This document shows positions 59,570-64,000 of a DNA stretch of 64,000 bases, piece by piece (position 1 is the stretch's first letter; every line of letters begins with the position of its first letter). The notes below the pieces were generated by a model. That model did no database searches and was not told where the DNA came from. It saw only the letters and a list, made by a program, of their open reading frames with translations. Position numbers and translations under genes: made by a program. The stretch is from NCBI GenBank assembly GCA_030447305.1, contig JAUJPC010000001.1:886506-950505 (forward strand), in the 5' to 3' direction. Origin of the DNA: Actinomycetota bacterium (GTDB lineage: Bacteria > Actinomycetota > CADDZG01 > JAHWKV01).

Positions 59570-60187
59570 TCAGAAGGTCGATTGGATGTGGTGGAGGAAG
59601 ATCTCCGCCAGGGCGATGTGGCCCAAGGTCGACGGGTGGAAGCCGTCTGCACTGATTAGCATGGCCATGTCCTCGTCCATGCCTTCCGAGGCGCCCTTCA
59701 GGTCCACCAGGAGCGCACCGTTGTCCAGCACAACCTCCGCGATGGTGGAGTTCCACTCCGAGCTCAGCGCAGCAAGACGGCCGGGGTTTGCCGACTGGGC
59801 CAGCTCGGGAATGCCTCCCAGGTCCGGAAGGTTTCCCACGAACACGTGGGCCCCCGTGGCCGTCATGCGCCGGACGATCTCATCCAGATGCTTGCGGTAG
59901 GCATCCAGCGGCACCTCGTTGCGGTAGTCGTTGACCGCAAGCCAGATGGTGACCAGATGCGGGGTGGTCGCCTCGGCCAGGGGAAGCTGCTCCCGGACCG
60001 CTTCCTCGGCAGTGCTCCCGGGTACGCCGGTCCGGTGCAAAACGGTGCCCTTGGGCAGCTTTTCGTAAAGGACCACCGGCCAGGCCTCGGTGTCCGGGTT
60101 GTCCGCTCCCTCACCCACGACATCCGAGGCCCCGATGGCAACATAAACCAGGGCGCCGTTGGCGCCCAGAGTTTCCGGTTGGTTCAA
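59570..60187 (-). CDS. SGNH/GDSL-family hydrolase
   Basis: A 205-residue esterase/lipase-fold protein. Block I AIGASDVVGEG contains the nucleophile Ser21 (GAS in place of GDS), block III LAVNDYRN has Asn86-Asp87, and block V DGFHPSTLGH has Asp181 and His184. No signal peptide is evident from the TTG start at 60187; the frame is open to 60370 but that part is unlike the family. Substrate unknown. It is 28 nt behind a small acidic protein gene. Confidence 0.82.
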   Translation of the reverse strand: MNQPETLGANGALVYVAIGASDVVGEGADNPDTEAWPVVLYEKLPKGTVLHRTGVPGSTAEEAVREQLPLAEATTPHLVTIWLAVNDYRNEVPLDAYRKHLDEIVRRMTATGAHVFVGNLPDLGGIPELAQSANPGRLAALSSEWNSTIAEVVLDNGALLVDLKGASEGMDEDMAMLISADGFHPSTLGHIALAEIFLHHIQSTF

Positions 60188-60215
60188 CTGCTGAATGGGG
60201 CTCGAACCAAGACTT

Positions 60216-60449
60216 CTAGTTGTCTTCGATCCGTTCGCCGATGGACTTCGGCTCCTCCTCCATGCTGGCCTCGAAGTTCGCCATGATCGACGGGTCGCGT
60301 GTCTCGGGGCGGTCCGCGTAGGAATCGAGAATATGCTTTGCGGCCTTTTCACGGTCGGGGCTGGGCCCAAGCTTCTTGGTGCCCTCCACGTTCATGTAGG
60401 TCTCCGCAAGCGGCTTCGTGCCCTTTTTCTCTGCTTCTTCCTCAGCCAT
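60216..60449 (-). CDS. Small acidic hydrophilic protein
   Basis: A 77-residue charged protein (MAEEEAEKKGTKPLAETYMN, AAKHILDSYADRPETRDPSI) probably largely helical or disordered. No family recognised. GGAGG lies 6 nt before the ATG, so translation is well supported. It may be co-transcribed with the SGNH hydrolase. Confidence 0.65.
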   Translation of the reverse strand: MAEEEAEKKGTKPLAETYMNVEGTKKLGPSPDREKAAKHILDSYADRPETRDPSIMANFEASMEEEPKSIGERIEDN

Positions 60450-60581
60450 GGTGCCCTCCTCGAACTCGGATTCTGCGATGACAACCGTATTCTCGCATCG
60501 TCGCTCTCTTTGTTTTGGCTAACGAGGACAGAACTAAACCTGCCGGCCCCAGTCCAGGCACATAGTCCCGAGCCGAACAAG

Positions 60582-60655
60582 TCGGGACGGCCGGATTTGA
60601 ACCGACGACCTTCCGGCCCCCAGCCGGATGCGCTACCAAACTACGCTACGTCCCG
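60582..60655 (-). tRNA. tRNA-Pro (anticodon GGG)
   Basis: Minus strand. The acceptor stem CGGGACG pairs with CGTCCCG, with A73 at 60582. The anticodon arm is TCCGG-CTGGGGG-CCGGA with anticodon GGG. The T arm has the GGTTCAAATCC core. CCA is not encoded, unlike the Leu tRNA of this window. Confidence 0.95.
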
Positions 60656-60684
60656 AAGCTTCGATTCTAGCTGAACCAAGGGCT

Positions 60685-62028
60685 CTACCGGGTGCGTTCC
60701 TCGCGGACCCTTTCCCTGATGACCAACCGCAGGGGGTTGCCGCTGAAATCGAACTCCTCACGCAGACGCCGCTCGAGAAATCGCTGCCACGACACAGCCA
60801 GGGAGCCGCTGGTGAAGAGGACGAAAGTGGGTGGCGCCGTCTCCGCCTGTGTCGCGTAGAGGACCTTGTTGTGCCGTCCCCCGATGCCGGGGGGAGGTGC
60901 CTTCTGCTGCGCCTCATGCACCAGGTCGTTGAGGAGTGAGGTGGGCACCCTGCGGACTCGAGCCTCGAGCACCTTGTCGATCTGCGGAAAGATCTTCCCT
61001 ACGCCCCGGCGGGTCAGTGCGGACGTCCGGATCAGGGTCGCGTAATCCACGAACTGCAGGCGGTCCTCCACCGTCCGTTCGGTGATCTTCGCCATCTCGG
61101 GCTCGTCGATGAGGTCCCACTTGTTCAGGGCGATGATGCACCCGACCCCGGCATCGGCCACCTGGCGGGCGATCCTCTGGTCCTGTGCGGTGGCGCCCTC
61201 CCCCGCATCGATGACGAGGATCGCCAGATCCGATCGGCCTATCGCCTGCCGGGTTCGGCTGGCGCTGTAGATCTCCACTTCGTGCGTTTTGGCCCGCCGG
61301 CGAATGCCGGCTGTGTCGACGAACCGGTATCGTTTGCCCTGCACCTCGATCAGGCTGTCCACCGAGTCCCTCGTGGTGCCGGGCTCGTCGTGAACGATGC
61401 TCCTCTCCTCGCCGATCAGGCGGTTGAAGAGGGCGGACTTGCCCACGTTGGGCCTTCCGACGATGGCGATGCAGGCGATCTCCTCACCTTCTTCGACCTC
61501 GGCCGGCTCGGGCAGCAGCTCGTACACCCGGTCCAGCAGATCTCCGGTGCCTCGTCCGTGGAGCGCGGAGACCGGCATCGGCTCGCCCAGGCCCAGGCTC
61601 CACAGATCGGCGATTCCCTGCTCCTGGTTGCGGTTCTCGACCTTGTTGGCCACCACGATGAGAGGCGCCTTCACCCTGCGGAGGCGCTTGACCAGGGCCA
61701 GCTCGTCGGCGGTTGCGCCGGCCTGTCCGTCGACAACGAAAAGGACCAGATCGGCGGTCTCCACTGCATCGAGCGCCGCCGAGGCGACCTTTCCGGTGAT
61801 CGTTCGGGTGGCGTCGGCCCCGAGAGCCTCCTCCATGAGACCGCCCGTGTCGTTCAGCGTGAACCGGCGGCCCCGCCACTCCGCCTCTACGCTCAGCCGG
61901 TCGCGGGTGAGCCCTGCCATTGGCCCGACGATGGAGTCGCTTCGCTGCGCCAGCCGGTTGACCAGAGTGGACTTGCCGACGTTGGGACGGCCCACCACCG
62001 CCACCTTCGGCAGGTTGGGTTCGGTCAC
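60685..62028 (-). CDS. der: Ribosome biogenesis GTPase Der (EngA)
   Basis: A 447-residue double-GTPase for 50S maturation. Both G1 motifs are intact (GRPNVGKST at 13-21 and a second GRPNVGKSA), with two DTxG switch motifs (NDTGGLM, VDTAGIRRR). G4 is NKVE in the first domain and NKWD in the second; NKxD is usual, so the first is slightly degenerate. A C-terminal KH-like domain ends the protein. Overlaps cmk by 4 nt in the order aroA-cmk-der. Confidence 0.95.
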   Translation of the reverse strand: MTEPNLPKVAVVGRPNVGKSTLVNRLAQRSDSIVGPMAGLTRDRLSVEAEWRGRRFTLNDTGGLMEEALGADATRTITGKVASAALDAVETADLVLFVVDGQAGATADELALVKRLRRVKAPLIVVANKVENRNQEQGIADLWSLGLGEPMPVSALHGRGTGDLLDRVYELLPEPAEVEEGEEIACIAIVGRPNVGKSALFNRLIGEERSIVHDEPGTTRDSVDSLIEVQGKRYRFVDTAGIRRRAKTHEVEIYSASRTRQAIGRSDLAILVIDAGEGATAQDQRIARQVADAGVGCIIALNKWDLIDEPEMAKITERTVEDRLQFVDYATLIRTSALTRRGVGKIFPQIDKVLEARVRRVPTSLLNDLVHEAQQKAPPPGIGGRHNKVLYATQAETAPPTFVLFTSGSLAVSWQRFLERRLREEFDFSGNPLRLVIRERVREERTR

Positions 62029-62669
62029 GGCTCAAGCCTCTCCCTCATTGCTTTTAGAACACTTTCCACCACTTCGTCGATGGAGAGATCGGTTGTGTCG
62101 ATCACCACGGCGTCCTCGGCCGGTCGCAGAGGCGAATACCGGCGGGTCATGTCCCGGGTGTCCCGGCTTGACACCTCCTGCAGAGCTTCCGACTCCGTCG
62201 CCCCCCTCTGGGCCGACCGCCGGTGCGCCCTCCGCTCCTCGCTTGCCGTCAGGTAGACCTTGAGGTCGGCATCCGGCAGGACGACCGTCCCGATGTCCCT
62301 GCCCTCCACGACCGCACCGCCGGGAGCCCGGTGGACCACCCTGCGCTGCCGGTCGACCATCCAGGTGCGCACCGCCTGGTGCTCGGCTACCCGGGAAGAG
62401 GCGGCGGTGACCTCCGGCGTGCGGATCAGGCCTTCAACGTCCTCACCGTCGAGCAGAACATGCCCGTTGCCCAGGGAGATGTCGGTCTCCGCCAGCACCG
62501 AAGCCACACCTGCTTCGTCCTCCGGCGGCAAATCGCTTCGCAGCAGTTTCAGGGCCAGAGCCCGGTACATCGCGCCGGTGTCCACGTGGCTGATGGCGAG
62601 CCGGTCCGCCACTGCAGCAGCGATTGTGCTCTTGCCCGATCCGGCGGGGCCGTCCACGGCGATGATCAT
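62025..62669 (-). CDS. cmk: Cytidylate kinase
   Basis: A 214-residue (d)CMP kinase. Walker A AVDGPAGSGKST is at residues 4-15, then DTGAMYRAL, the CMP-binding VVEGRDIGTVV and the lid RRSAQRGA. The ATG at 62669 overlaps the aroA stop (ATGA). The frame is open to 62729, but those codons are inside aroA and not needed. Normal length. Confidence 0.95.
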   Translation of the reverse strand: MIIAVDGPAGSGKSTIAAAVADRLAISHVDTGAMYRALALKLLRSDLPPEDEAGVASVLAETDISLGNGHVLLDGEDVEGLIRTPEVTAASSRVAEHQAVRTWMVDRQRRVVHRAPGGAVVEGRDIGTVVLPDADLKVYLTASEERRAHRRSAQRGATESEALQEVSSRDTRDMTRRYSPLRPAEDAVVIDTTDLSIDEVVESVLKAMRERLEP

Positions 62670-63949
62670 CCGGCCACCTTCTCCAGGTCCTGAAGAAACT
62701 GCGGGTACGATACCGCGGCCGCCTCCCAACCCCGAACAGTGACGCGGTCGCGGGCGATCAACGCCGCCACTGCGAAAGTCATGGCCATACGGTGGTCCCC
62801 TGCAGCATCGACCACTCCACCCGTCAGGGGCGCCGGGCCCTCGATCACCAGCCCGTCGTGCCGGTCCTCCACCTTGGCGCCCAAAGTTCTCAACCCCTCG
62901 GCCAGGACTGCTACCCGGTCGGTCTCCTTTACCCGCAGCTCCGAGGCGTCACGGATCACGGTGACCCCCTCCGCCTGGGTGGCAGCCAGAGCGACCAGGG
63001 GCAGCTCGTCCACGGCTCTCGGAATCAGCGACCCGGCAATCTCCACTGCCTTCAGCTGCCTCGAACGTGCCGCAACGAATCCAACCGGCTCGGGTTGCTC
63101 ACCGGTCGGGGAGATCTCCAGATCTGCTCCCATCGCTCCCAATATTTCGAGTATCCCCAGGCGCCTCGGGTTCAGCCCCACCCCCTCGATCCTCACGGAG
63201 CCCCCTGGAACGAGAATGGCGGCGACCAGCCAAAACGCCGCCGAGGAGAGGTCGCCCGGCAGGTCCAGCTCGAAGCCGGGGTGGCTAAACAGCTGGTCAC
63301 CGCCGGTGATGCTTGCCCTACCGCTTCCTCGCTCGACGCGGCATCCCAGCCATGCGAGCAGCCGCTCGGTATGGTCTCGCGAAGGGGCCGGCTCCTCCAC
63401 TGTTGTCGTGCCGTCCGCCTGCATGCCGGCCAGAAGGATCGCCGACTTGACCTGCGCGCTGGGCACAGGGCTCCGGTACGAAATTGGGCTCAGTGCCCCT
63501 CCTTGCACGGTAAGGGGCGGCAGGCCGCGTTCGGCGGTCTCCACTGAGGCTCCCATCATCCGCAGCGGCTCGGCCACCCGTCGCATGGGCCGGCGGGACA
63601 GGGAGGCGTCGCCCGTGAGGGTGAACGTGCCGGGGCGGCCGGCCAGAGCTCCGGACAGCAAGCGCATGGTGGTGCCGGAGTTGCCGCAGTACAGTCTGGC
63701 CTCGCGCGGAACATTCCAGCCGGTGCCCCGGACAACCAGAGCGTCGGTTCCCTCCTCGGTGATCCGGGCGCCCAGCAGCTCCATGCAGCGCCGGGTTGAC
63801 AACAGGTCCTCGCCGGAGATGGGTCCGGAGAGGCGGCTGGTCCCTCCTGCCATCCCTGCCAGGAGCAACGAGCGATGGGCTATCGACTTGTCGGCCGGCA
63901 TCCGAAGGATTCCGGAGATCCGGTCGACGGGGGTGAAGGCATGGTCCAT
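62666..63949 (-). CDS. aroA: 3-phosphoshikimate 1-carboxyvinyltransferase (EPSP synthase)
   Basis: A 427-residue shikimate-pathway enzyme that adds PEP to shikimate-3-phosphate. Conserved motifs: DKSIAHRSLLLAG, YCGNSGTTMRLLSG, ASLSRRPM and LRVKETDR. The NSGT and RRPM segments form the shikimate/PEP site. The aroA-cmk-der order with 4-nt overlaps is a classical operon. The ATG at 63949 is 12 nt behind the stop of a further upstream gene. Confidence 0.96.
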   Translation of the reverse strand: MDHAFTPVDRISGILRMPADKSIAHRSLLLAGMAGGTSRLSGPISGEDLLSTRRCMELLGARITEEGTDALVVRGTGWNVPREARLYCGNSGTTMRLLSGALAGRPGTFTLTGDASLSRRPMRRVAEPLRMMGASVETAERGLPPLTVQGGALSPISYRSPVPSAQVKSAILLAGMQADGTTTVEEPAPSRDHTERLLAWLGCRVERGSGRASITGGDQLFSHPGFELDLPGDLSSAAFWLVAAILVPGGSVRIEGVGLNPRRLGILEILGAMGADLEISPTGEQPEPVGFVAARSRQLKAVEIAGSLIPRAVDELPLVALAATQAEGVTVIRDASELRVKETDRVAVLAEGLRTLGAKVEDRHDGLVIEGPAPLTGGVVDAAGDHRMAMTFAVAALIARDRVTVRGWEAAAVSYPQFLQDLEKVAG

Positions 63950-63961
63950 CGGATTGTCCGC

Positions 63962-64000
63962 CTACGCGAGCTCGGTGCCGTAGCCCTTTTTCTGCAGGGC
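63962..64000 (-). CDS. C-terminal end of a gene upstream of aroA (partial)
   Basis: The last twelve codons read ALQKKGYGTELA followed by TAG (63962-63964); the rest lies beyond the window. In many bacteria tyrA (prephenate dehydrogenase) precedes aroA-cmk, which would fit, but twelve residues cannot prove this. Confidence 0.4.
   Translation of the reverse strand, partial: ALQKKGYGTELA

Overview
The window is GC-rich, tightly packed bacterial chromosome, and it looks like an actinobacterium (Actinomycetota), probably an uncultured or deep-branching one. The evidence is the company of lineage markers: a DUF4193 zinc-ribbon protein, a class E sortase with an LPRTG substrate, a Ski2-like HelY helicase next to tatA, and a garA / ftsR / DUF151 / MerR / gcvH / pgsA neighbourhood of the kind known from Mycobacterium. 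Many genes start with GTG or TTG, and several have a TANNNT -10 box only 6-7 nt before the start codon, which implies leaderless mRNAs. No CRISPR array, rRNA, IS element or complete prophage was seen. Two tRNAs are present (Leu-GAG and Pro-GGG).

Layout. 1-10.9 kb: a broken DUF222/HNH gene, a HAD phosphatase, a damaged uvrB, uvrA behind a LexA-like box, an L,D-transpeptidase, a Bax-inhibitor-1 membrane protein and uvrC. 10.9-16.4 kb: rapZ, then a cell-surface cluster (secreted EF-hand caspase homologue divergent from a class E sortase, followed by an LPRTG-anchored protein), then an ABC-2 exporter pair. 16.5-23.1 kb: the glycolytic operon gap-pgk-tpiA-secG running into two oligopeptide-binding lipoproteins with no permease genes. 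23.1-28.3 kb: tRNA-Leu, a 46-residue Cys-rich protein, a heme-oxygenase-like diiron protein with a CDGSH partner, the remains of a two-component system fused in frame to the upstream side of typA, and an XRE regulator with an uncharacterised acidic partner. 28.4-36.7 kb: thioredoxin, tatA, helY, a lipid-kinase-like protein, TetR, DUF4193 and lnt.

36.7-46.7 kb is the most accessory part: a mycoredoxin-like protein, two paralogous CxC-type small proteins flanking an XRE regulator with a leader peptide, an orphan GvpU-like protein, a XerC/D-like recombinase, a winged-helix-like unknown, an ASH-domain surface protein, and a UvrD2-type helicase with no canonical start codon for its conserved N-terminus. 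46.8-64 kb is a long leftward run of housekeeping genes: aroA-cmk-der, tRNA-Pro, pgsA, a VanW/G5 protein, gcvH, a lipoyl ligase or transferase, garA, ftsR, dacA, hpt, DUF151, merR, a PD-(D/E)xK-like protein, gcvT, gcvPA and gcvPB.

The genes fit a Gram-positive aerobe or facultative cell: nucleotide excision repair under SOS control, peptidoglycan remodelling (L,D-transpeptidase, DacA, VanW), sortase anchoring, and a glycine cleavage system physically linked to lipoylation and to the FHA switch GarA. The main oddities are the disruption of uvrB, the two-component remnant in front of typA, the surface caspase/sortase cluster and the small-gene islet at 37.7-39.2 kb.
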